Shown piece after piece: positions 1 through 5,230 of a DNA stretch of 5,852 bases. The translations under genes and the position numbers were made by a program. The notes beneath the pieces were generated by a model, which was given only the letters and a program-made list of their open reading frames with translations, was not told the DNA's origin and made no database searches. Origin of the DNA: an uncultured Bacteroidota bacterium (GTDB taxonomy: Bacteria; Bacteroidota; Bacteroidia; Chitinophagales; Chitinophagaceae). Numbering within the stretch: position 1 is the first letter of the stretch; each line of letters opens with the position of its first letter. Location: the NCBI GenBank assembly GCA_938008665.1, contig CALLKA010000097.1, positions 1-5,852 on the forward strand, given 5' to 3'.

Positions 1-1
1 T

Positions 2-73
2 GCATTGTCCTACAATGAAATTCCAATTGGGAACATGATGCAAGGTTTTAGTAATTCAAATGAATTAGTGTAA
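2..73 (+). CDS. C-terminal end of an unidentified rightward gene (partial)
   Basis: Reading from base 2, 23 sense codons run to a TAA at 71-73, giving a tail that begins ALSYNEIPIGNM and ends SNSNELV. The other two forward frames hit stops within the first 40 bases. A strong hairpin lies 35 bp beyond the stop, where the terminator of a rightward gene would be expected. The gene starts left of the window. I do not recognise the family from so short a tail, and no function is proposed. It is convergent with the membrane coiled-coil gene that follows. Confidence 0.5.
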   Translation, partial: ALSYNEIPIGNMMQGFSNSNELV

Positions 74-108
74 TTGCTACTTTATTGAATTCGCATAAAA
101 GGTATTTA

Positions 109-152
109 AAATAATAACGCCCTCCCGATGTATCGGGAGGGCGTTATTATTT
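109..152. terminator. Long perfect hairpin, probable bidirectional terminator
   Basis: Arms 109-129 and 132-152 are exact reverse complements (21 bp), separated only by GT; in RNA a few central pairs would open to form the loop. The core is GC-rich (CGCCCTCCCGAT) and the outer ends are A/T-only, so on each strand the stem runs into a T-rich tract (TTATTATTTAT rightward, TTATTATTTTAAAT leftward). It lies between the stop of a rightward gene (73) and the stop of a leftward gene (172), as expected for one rho-independent terminator serving both convergent genes. Confidence 0.88.
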
Positions 153-171
153 ATAGGGAACCGTATATTTT

Positions 172-1092
172 TTATAATAAACTTTTCTTTAATACAGTTT
201 TACCTTCTCCAATTTTAAATCCGTTGTGGTATACTTCCACTTTGTATTCACCTTCGGTAAATTTATTGGATTGTTTAAAGTCGTAGCTCACAGGCAAAGC
301 AACATTTTGTTCGTAAACCACAGATAGTTTATTTGCATAACTACGTGCGCCATCTTCTCTGGTATTAAAATTGCCACCATCCCCAATTGCTTTTCCGTCA
401 GGACCCGTGATACAAACGTAAAGTTCCTGATTTCCAGAAGGGGTAATTCTATTTTTATCAATCATGAATGCCAAACGAATTAAGTTAGCTCTTTTGGCGG
501 TAGCGGTGGCTCTTTCACTGCCATTGCTTTTAACACGGATGGCTTGGATGGTAAAAGTAGAAGCATGTAAGGTTGAGCCAATATCCTGAAGACGTTCTTT
601 TTCCTTTTTGGTGGTATTTAGGTTGGAAGACAAGCTTGAATTTTGGGTAGTTAATTCCTGGTTTTGTGCATTCAATTGCTTGTTTTCTTCTTGTGCTTTG
701 CCTAAATCAGCCAGTAAATTATTCACCTTGCCATTTAATTCAGAAATCATTGATTTTGCTTCTCCCAATTCTTTGTCAGTGGCTTCTTTTTTCCTTAAAA
801 TATTACTAATATTCATTTTAAGCTTTTGGATCGCAACTGATTTTTCCTGTAATTCACCTTGTAAACCAGAGTTCTCCTGATTCAAAGAGTCTACTTTAGC
901 AGAAGCTGCGATAAAGTCCGCTTGAATACTATTTTTTGTACTGTCTAAAACGGCTACCTCTGCGGTATAATTGGTAATAATTTCCGTTTTTGTGTTATTG
1001 GTATTAACAAAATAAATCCAAGAGCCAATTAAGGCGATGACTAATACCACAATTGAAATTTTACTTCCGTTATTGCTTGTTTCGTTACTCAT
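172..1092 (-). CDS. Single-pass membrane protein with long coiled coil, function unknown
   Basis: The product has 306 residues. Residues 1-11 are polar, 12-29 form one hydrophobic segment (ISIVVLVIALIGSWIYFV) suited to a membrane anchor or uncleaved signal, and about 45-170 are rich in Glu, Lys, Gln, Asn and Leu with heptad-like spacing, typical of a coiled coil. About 175-306 form a compact domain with alternating hydrophobic residues that looks beta-rich; it contains KRANLIRLAFMIDKNR, GNQELYVCITGPDGK and EGEYKVEVYHNG. I know similar Bacteroidota proteins mostly as hypothetical, sometimes loosely labelled as chromosome-partitioning proteins, but there is no ParA-type Walker motif here, so I would not use that name. 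The likely topology is a short cytoplasmic N-terminus with the coiled coil and C-terminal domain in the periplasm (inference). The ATG at 1092 puts the membrane segment right at the N-terminus and has a -7 element about 22 bp upstream. It is monocistronic by position. Confidence 0.9.
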   Translation of the reverse strand: MSNETSNNGSKISIVVLVIALIGSWIYFVNTNNTKTEIITNYTAEVAVLDSTKNSIQADFIAASAKVDSLNQENSGLQGELQEKSVAIQKLKMNISNILRKKEATDKELGEAKSMISELNGKVNNLLADLGKAQEENKQLNAQNQELTTQNSSLSSNLNTTKKEKERLQDIGSTLHASTFTIQAIRVKSNGSERATATAKRANLIRLAFMIDKNRITPSGNQELYVCITGPDGKAIGDGGNFNTREDGARSYANKLSVVYEQNVALPVSYDFKQSNKFTEGEYKVEVYHNGFKIGEGKTVLKKSLL

Positions 1093-1114
1093 AAAATGAT
1101 CATTTAATTGAATA

Positions 1115-1122
1115 CAAAGGTA
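1115..1122 (-). promoter_or_regulatory. Candidate -7 element for the membrane coiled-coil gene
   Basis: The leftward strand reads TACCTTTG, an exact match to the Bacteroidota -7 consensus TAnnTTTG, ending 22 bp before the ATG at 1092. A transcript starting a few bases further on would have a leader of about 18 nt. No clear TTG -33 element is seen at the usual spacing, so the call rests on the -7 match and position. A short palindrome, AAATGATCATTT (1094-1105), lies in the predicted leader; its significance is unclear. Confidence 0.5.
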
Positions 1123-1188
1123 GAATATTAATAAACATATTGTGGAATGTAATTTGGGAAACTTGTTACTAGGTCGTTAAATTAATTT

Positions 1189-1196
1189 TATATTTG
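1189..1196 (+). promoter_or_regulatory. Candidate -7 element for holA, placed for a leaderless transcript
   Basis: TATATTTG matches TAnnTTTG exactly and ends only 3 bp before the holA ATG at 1200. With the usual few-base gap from this element to the transcription start, the mRNA would begin at or beside the start codon. A TTG at 1163-1165 could be the -33 element, but the spacer is 23 bp, longer than the usual 19-21. Because A/T-rich DNA produces this motif by chance fairly often, an upstream promoter is not excluded. Confidence 0.4.
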
Positions 1197-1199
1197 CTG

Positions 1200-2225
1200 A
1201 TGCCCACTTCAAAAATAATCGCCAATTGGAAAAATAAGGTCTTTGATGCCGTTTATTGGCTCGAAGGGGAGGAGCCCTATTATATTGACCAAGTGGTCAA
1301 TTATGCGGAACACCAGTTGCTTTCTGAGGCGGATCAATCTTTTAATTTGACTGTATTTTATGGTAAAGATGCCGATTGGGCACAGGTTATTAATGCTTGT
1401 AAAAGATATCCAGTGAATGCGGAAAAGCAAGTGGTAATTTTAAAGGAAGCACAACACATGGGGCAAATCGAAAAATTAGAATCTTATATCGAGAAGCCTT
1501 TATCGTCTACAATTTTAGTGATTGCCTACAAAGATAAAAATGTGGATGGTCGCAAAAGTTTTGGAAAATTACTGAAAACAAAATCCATTTTTATTGCAAC
1601 TAAAAAAATGTATGACAATAAATTGCCCGAATGGGTAAGTGGGTTTGTTTCAGAAAAAGGGTTTCAAATTTCAACAAAAGCAGTTCAAATTATTGTGGAT
1701 CATATTGGCAATGACATAAGTCGTATCCAAAATGAAATTGACAAGTTGGTGGTGAATTTGGGTGACCGAAAAAAAATCACGGAGGATGATATTGAAAAAT
1801 ACATTGGGATTAGCAAAGAATACAATGCTTTTGAATTTCAAGACGCTATTGCGCAACGTAATTTTTCAAAAGCAATTCGCATGATTCAATATTTCGAATC
1901 CAATAATAAAGCTGCGCCAATACAATTGATTTTACCCACGCTGTATTCCTTTTTTAGTAAGTTGTATGCGGTATATGGGCTAGGCAGTAGGGATGAGAAA
2001 ACAATTATGAGTGAAGTGGGTGCTAACTTTTTTTCAGTTAAAAATTTATTAATTGCAGCCCGTAATTATCCCGTGGGTAAAGTGCAGCACATACTCATTT
2101 TGATTCAAGAATATAATTTAAGAGTCTTAGGCATCAATGATGCAGATAATACGGATGCGGACTTGCTCAAAGAGTTGGTGGTAAAAATTATGGATCCAGC
2201 CCTTATGGATATTGCTGTAAAATAG
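1200..2225 (+). CDS. holA: DNA polymerase III subunit delta
   Basis: HolA is the delta subunit of the clamp loader. It binds and opens the beta sliding clamp so that the clamp-loader complex can place it on primed DNA. The 341-residue product has the usual length and family landmarks: VYWLEGEEPYYID (18-30) at the start of the AAA+-like N-terminal domain, YPVNAEKQVVILKEA (70-84), IGNDISRIQNEIDKL (169-183), ITEDDIEKYIG (193-203) and EYNAFEFQDAIAQRN (207-221) leading into the helical C-terminal collar domain. As is normal for delta, no Walker A is seen; delta does not hydrolyse ATP. The ATG at 1200 is chosen over an in-frame TTG at 1194 because the TTG lies inside the candidate -7 element and adds only two residues. 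There is no Shine-Dalgarno sequence. The 3' end overlaps convergent ribF by 23 bp. Confidence 0.93.
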   Translation: MPTSKIIANWKNKVFDAVYWLEGEEPYYIDQVVNYAEHQLLSEADQSFNLTVFYGKDADWAQVINACKRYPVNAEKQVVILKEAQHMGQIEKLESYIEKPLSSTILVIAYKDKNVDGRKSFGKLLKTKSIFIATKKMYDNKLPEWVSGFVSEKGFQISTKAVQIIVDHIGNDISRIQNEIDKLVVNLGDRKKITEDDIEKYIGISKEYNAFEFQDAIAQRNFSKAIRMIQYFESNNKAAPIQLILPTLYSFFSKLYAVYGLGSRDEKTIMSEVGANFFSVKNLLIAARNYPVGKVQHILILIQEYNLRVLGINDADNTDADLLKELVVKIMDPALMDIAVK

Positions 2226-3147
2226 TTATAGAAGTTTGCTTATCTAAAGCGAGTTGATTTTTTAAGGCATCCAATCCGCTAAATTTTTCCTCCCCTCTGA
2301 TAAATTCATATACAGACACGGTGATGGTATTTTCATAAATATCAGCATCGAAATTGAAAATATGCACTTCGATGACTTTCTTTTGTCCATCAACAGTTGG
2401 GCGAATACCAATATTCATCATTCCGTCGTATACTTTTTCGCCGAAACAATTTCCATGCACTCGAACTGCATACACACCATTTGCTGGTATTAATTTTTCT
2501 TCATTTAAAATACGCAAATTTGCGGTAGGATAGCCAATAGTTCGGCCAATTTGATTCCCTCTTACAATGAATCCATCAAAAAAGTAAGGGTAGCCTAATA
2601 ATTGGTTTGCTTTAGTAATATTTTTTTCAAGTAAATAATTTCTTATTAGTGTTGAGCTAATTATTTCATCATTTACTAATTGCTCATTAATTTCTTCTAC
2701 ATTAAAATGATGTGTTTGTCCTAGTGCTACTAATAAATCAAAATTCCCCGTTCTGCCTTTGCCAAAATGATGGTCATACCCAACAATAATGGTATGGGGA
2801 TGAAAATGGGCAACTAAAAAATCCTGGACATATTGCGCGGCCGTTAAATTGGAAAAAAGGTAATCAAAATTGATCACCACCAAGTGGTCTATATTGGCTT
2901 TTTCAAGAAGTTGAATGCGTTCGTCCAAACAAGTGAGTTGTTTAATTTCACCAGGAATAGAGGAGATAATTTTACGGGGGTGCGGATGGAATGTAATAAT
3001 GACGCTTTCCCCAGCTACCTCTTGGGCAATTTCCTTGATTCTTTTAATAATTTGTAGGTGTCCTGTATGCACACCATCAAATGCCCCTGTTGTAATAACA
3101 GCGTTTTTAAAAGGGGGTAATTGTTTTAAATCGTAATGAACCTTCAT
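2203..3147 (-). CDS. ribF: Bifunctional riboflavin kinase / FAD synthetase
   Basis: This cytoplasmic enzyme phosphorylates riboflavin to FMN and then adenylylates FMN to FAD. The 314-residue product has both domains at the usual length. The N-terminal nucleotidyltransferase-type FAD synthetase domain (about 1-180) shows TTGAFDGVHTGH (19-30) with the HxGH signature, FHPHPRKI (53-60), VGYDHHFGKGRTG (122-134) and ISSTLIR (163-169). The C-terminal riboflavin kinase domain (about 185-310) shows GYPTANL (205-211) with the PTAN motif, NIGIRPTV (246-253) and VIEVHIFNFDADIYE (258-272), which holds the expected conserved Glu. The ATG at 3147 gives the normal N-terminus. The promoter appears to lie in the inverted repeat shared with purM. 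The stop codon lies inside the end of holA, so the two convergent genes overlap tail to tail. No FMN riboswitch is evident: the predicted leader is under 20 nt. Confidence 0.97.
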   Translation of the reverse strand: MKVHYDLKQLPPFKNAVITTGAFDGVHTGHLQIIKRIKEIAQEVAGESVIITFHPHPRKIISSIPGEIKQLTCLDERIQLLEKANIDHLVVINFDYLFSNLTAAQYVQDFLVAHFHPHTIIVGYDHHFGKGRTGNFDLLVALGQTHHFNVEEINEQLVNDEIISSTLIRNYLLEKNITKANQLLGYPYFFDGFIVRGNQIGRTIGYPTANLRILNEEKLIPANGVYAVRVHGNCFGEKVYDGMMNIGIRPTVDGQKKVIEVHIFNFDADIYENTITVSVYEFIRGEEKFSGLDALKNQLALDKQTSITILQQYP

Positions 3148-3168
3148 CTATTATTGCTAAATATGGCA

Positions 3169-3176
3169 CAAATGTA
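3169..3176 (-). promoter_or_regulatory. Candidate -7 element for ribF
   Basis: The leftward strand reads TACATTTG, an exact TAnnTTTG match, ending 21 bp before the ribF ATG at 3147. The expected start point is near 3164, giving a leader of about 17 nt. No TTG is present at the -33 spacing; that position (3196-3199) falls in the right arm of the inverted repeat and reads ATGG on this strand. Confidence 0.6.
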
Positions 3177-3185
3177 AAACAATTG

Positions 3186-3193
3186 TACCTTTG
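3186..3193 (+). promoter_or_regulatory. Candidate -7 element for purM
   Basis: TACCTTTG matches TAnnTTTG exactly and ends 22 bp before the purM ATG at 3216, predicting a start near 3198 and a leader of about 18 nt. The -33 position (3163-3166) reads ATGG and falls in the left arm, across the ribF start region. The two promoters are therefore expected to compete for RNA polymerase. Confidence 0.62.
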
Positions 3194-3215
3194 TGCCATA
3201 AACCAATTTTCATCA

Positions 3216-4394
3216 ATGTCATTGTATGCCCAACGCGGAGTTTCCGCTCAAAAGGAAGAAGTTCATGCAGCTATCCAACATTTAGACCAAGGGTTGTATC
3301 CAAACGCGTTTTGTAAGTTATATGCGGACTATTTGGGAGGGCAATCTGATTATATTAACATCATGCATGCGGATGGCGCAGGCACCAAGAGTATCTTGGC
3401 ATATATCTATTGGAAGGAAACAGGGGATGCAAGTGTTTGGAAGGGAATTGCGCAGGATGCGATTGCTATGAATTTAGATGATTTATTATGTGTGGGTATT
3501 TATGATCAAATATTATTTTCTTCCACTATTGATCGAAATAAATCAGTGATTACAGGGGAGGTGTTAAGTGTTTTAATTAATGGCACACAGGATTTTTTTA
3601 CAACTTTAAAAAACTTTGGCGTAAATATTGATTTTTTAGGGGGCGAAACTGCCGATGTGGGGGATGTGGTTAGAACCATTGCGGTGAATGGAACCATGAC
3701 GGCGAGATGGCCAAAATCAAAATTAATCACCAATGATTTAATTGCGCCAGGGCAAGTGATTGTAGGATTTTCAAGTCATGGGAAAGCAACCTATGAAACG
3801 GAATACAATAGTGGCTTAGGTAGTAATGGTTTAACGAGTGCGCGACATGATGTTTTAAGTAAGGAATATGCAACAAAGTATCCGGAAACTTTTGAGCCAA
3901 CACTAAATGTGCAAGTGGTTTATATCGGGAAAAATAAAGTGACAGATGAATTAGAGATACCAGGTTTTGGTTCGGTATCTGTTGGAAAATTATTATTAAG
4001 CCCTACGCGTACTTATGCGCCGTTGGTAAAAGCGATATTATCCCAACATTTTGAGGTGGTGAAAGGGATGATTCATTGTAGTGGTGGCGGGCAAACAAAG
4101 TGTATGAAATATTTGCCAGCGAACATGCGCATCATTAAGGATAATTTAATGGAACCACCACCAATTTTTAAATTAATTCAGGAAAATTCAGGTGCAAACA
4201 CTAAGGAAATGTACCAGGTATTTAATATGGGCCATCGATTGGAAATTTTTACTGATGCAGCCGCTGCAACAGCATTAATCGAAATAGCAAAATCGTTTAA
4301 TATTGAAGCCCAAATAATTGGTCGTGTGGAAGCATCAGAACAGAAGGAGTTAGTTTTAGAAGGAAGTTTTGGAAAGGAAGTGTTTCCCTATTAA
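3216..4394 (+). CDS. purM: Phosphoribosylformylglycinamidine cyclo-ligase (AIR synthase)
   Basis: PurM catalyses ATP-dependent closure of FGAM to aminoimidazole ribonucleotide, the fifth step of de novo purine synthesis. The product has 392 residues. Recognisable AIR-synthase motifs include HADGAGTKSILAY (51-63, the DGxGTK loop), AMNLDDLLCVG (84-94), LGGETADVGDVVRTIAVNGT (141-160, the GGETA motif), YNSGLGSNGLTSAR (197-210), LLSPTRTYAPLV (260-271), IHCSGGGQTKCMKYLP (286-301, the H-x-x-GGG motif) and FNMGHRLEI (336-344). The order fits the PurM N-terminal domain followed by the AIRS C-terminal domain. The form is about 45 residues longer than the enterobacterial enzyme and matches the version I associate with Bacteroidota. 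The ATG at 3216 begins MSLYAQRGVSAQKEE, as in that group; an in-frame TTG at 3183 is rejected because it precedes and includes the -7 element. FtsE follows 68 bp downstream on the same strand. Confidence 0.96.
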   Translation: MSLYAQRGVSAQKEEVHAAIQHLDQGLYPNAFCKLYADYLGGQSDYINIMHADGAGTKSILAYIYWKETGDASVWKGIAQDAIAMNLDDLLCVGIYDQILFSSTIDRNKSVITGEVLSVLINGTQDFFTTLKNFGVNIDFLGGETADVGDVVRTIAVNGTMTARWPKSKLITNDLIAPGQVIVGFSSHGKATYETEYNSGLGSNGLTSARHDVLSKEYATKYPETFEPTLNVQVVYIGKNKVTDELEIPGFGSVSVGKLLLSPTRTYAPLVKAILSQHFEVVKGMIHCSGGGQTKCMKYLPANMRIIKDNLMEPPPIFKLIQENSGANTKEMYQVFNMGHRLEIFTDAAAATALIEIAKSFNIEAQIIGRVEASEQKELVLEGSFGKEVFPY

Positions 4395-4409
4395 TTTTAT
4401 ATTAGTTCA

Positions 4410-4435
4410 ATGATTTAATAAAAAGGTTGAATCAT
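4410..4435 (+). repeat. AT-rich hairpin in the purM-ftsE gap
   Basis: In RNA, 4410-4419 (ATGATTTAAT) can pair with 4426-4435 (GTTGAATCAT) over 10 bp including two G-U pairs, around the loop AAAAAG. Only one pair is G-C and no T-run follows, so it is a poor rho-independent terminator. It could be a weak attenuator or processing site, or chance in AT-rich DNA. No TAnnTTTG promoter is seen between purM and ftsE, which leaves room for co-transcription. Confidence 0.3.
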
Positions 4436-4462
4436 AATTAATTTCAAACAAATTTAAACATC

Positions 4463-5137
4463 ATGAGTGAAATTGTAGTACAACTTGAAAATGTGAATAT
4501 TTATCAAAGTGGAAATTTGATTTTGCAAGACGTGAATTTTGAAGTGCAAAAAGGAGAATTTGTTTATTTGGTGGGTAAAACCGGAACTGGGAAAAGTAGT
4601 TTGCTTAAAACATTATATGGTGAATTAACACTTACCGAAGGTCAGGGTAAAGTGGTGGGATTTGATTTAAAGGAAATGGATTGGAAAAAACTTCCATTTT
4701 TAAGAAGAAATTTAGGGATTGTTTTTCAAGATTTTCAATTATTGACCGATCGTAATGTGCATGAAAATCTGAGATTTGTACTTAAGGCTACTGGCTGGCA
4801 GGACGAGCAATTAATCAATCAAAAGATCAATGATGTTCTTGCCAAGGTAGGGCTTCAAAATAAAGGCTTTAAAATGACTTTTGAGATGAGTGGGGGTGAG
4901 CAGCAAAGGGTGGATATTGCTAGGGCCTTGCTTAATTCTCCCAAATTAATACTGGCAGATGAGCCAACGGGCAGTTTAGACCCGGAAACCAGTGATGAAA
5001 TCATGCAGATTTTGTTCCAAATTGCAAAAGAAGATGGAACTGCAATTGTGATGGCTACCCACGATTTTATGGTCGTAAATAAGTTTCCTTCTCGTACCCT
5101 TTCAACGGAGGGAGGCAGGCTGGTCGTTAAGTCCTAA
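4463..5137 (+). CDS. ftsE: Cell-division ABC transporter ATPase FtsE
   Basis: The 224-residue product is a complete single ABC nucleotide-binding domain without membrane segments. It has Walker A GKTGTGKSS (38-46), a Q-loop in VFQDFQLL (87-94; Q89), ABC signature MSGGEQQR (142-149; Met in place of the usual Leu), Walker B LILADEP (162-168; catalytic Glu167), D-loop SLDP (171-174) and switch His200 in ATHD. The length and the VFQDFQLLTDRNVHENL segment are typical of FtsE, which pairs with membrane protein FtsX at the septum to drive peptidoglycan hydrolase activation. The related LolD and MacB-type ATPases share this architecture, so FtsE is favoured but not proven. FtsX is not adjacent here; smc follows. 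As I recall, Bacteroidota often keep ftsX at another locus. The ATG at 4463 lies in an A-rich context without a Shine-Dalgarno sequence. Confidence 0.85.
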   Translation: MSEIVVQLENVNIYQSGNLILQDVNFEVQKGEFVYLVGKTGTGKSSLLKTLYGELTLTEGQGKVVGFDLKEMDWKKLPFLRRNLGIVFQDFQLLTDRNVHENLRFVLKATGWQDEQLINQKINDVLAKVGLQNKGFKMTFEMSGGEQQRVDIARALLNSPKLILADEPTGSLDPETSDEIMQILFQIAKEDGTAIVMATHDFMVVNKFPSRTLSTEGGRLVVKS

Positions 5138-5176
5138 ATTTTCTCCACTAATTGTACACAAAACACCCTTTTTGAC

Positions 5177-5206
5177 TTGAATTCTTGACTCTTTTTCTTA
5201 TGTTCG
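5177..5206 (+). promoter_or_regulatory. Candidate promoter for smc with overlapping hairpin
   Basis: TTG at 5177-5179, a 19-bp spacer and TATGTTCG at 5199-5206 match the Bacteroidota TTG/TAnnTTTG arrangement with one substitution (C for T) in the -7 element. The predicted start near 5211 gives a leader of about 20 nt before the GTG at 5231. A dyad, TTATGT (5198-5203) and ACATAA (5210-5215), overlaps the -7 element and could be an operator or chance. TTGACT occurs twice (5172-5177 and 5185-5190), 13 bp apart. The gap of 93 bp after ftsE supports a separate promoter, though read-through from ftsE is possible because no terminator is seen. Confidence 0.45.
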
Positions 5207-5230
5207 CAGACATAAAAAAGTAGAAAACAA

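Larger units (their letters stand above)
3162..3200. repeat. Near-perfect inverted repeat spanning the ribF/purM divergent promoters
   Basis: Left arm 3162-3176 (TATGGCACAAATGTA) and right arm 3186-3200 (TACCTTTGTGCCATA) are reverse complements over 15 bp with one mismatch, around a 9-bp AT-rich spacer. Each arm contains one exact TAnnTTTG element pointing outward, so the dyad coincides with two back-to-back promoters. The symmetry also suits a dimeric regulator, but no regulator is identified. Confidence 0.85.

Noticed and set aside
608..880. Rightward 90-codon open frame
   Set aside because: It lies wholly antisense to the coiled-coil region of the membrane protein; low-complexity coding DNA there leaves the opposite strand open. 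No family is recognised and no promoter fits.
1194..1199. In-frame TTG as an alternative holA start
   Set aside because: It lies within the candidate -7 element and adds only Met-Leu; the ATG at 1200 fits the family N-terminus.
1209..1856. Leftward open frames at 1209-1430 and 1671-1856
   Set aside because: They are antisense to holA, which has clear family motifs throughout.
2238..2263. Small hairpin (GCTT/AAGC) followed by a T-run downstream of holA
   Set aside because: Only four Watson-Crick pairs with an AT-rich loop, and a gap of several bases before the T-run inside ribF coding sequence; too weak to call a terminator.
3183..3215. In-frame TTG start extending purM by 11 residues
   Set aside because: The extension contains the TACCTTTG promoter element and is not part of the usual PurM N-terminus, which begins MSLYAQRGVSAQKEE.
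2915..3733. Open frames antisense to ribF (2915-3136, rightward) and to purM (3506-3733, leftward)
   Set aside because: Both genes are intact and well recognised on the other strand, and neither antisense frame resembles a known protein.
5193..5220. Hairpin before smc as a terminator for ftsE
   Set aside because: The stem is six A/T-rich pairs plus a mismatch and a short extension, and it is not followed by a T-tract; overlap with a promoter-like element is a better explanation.
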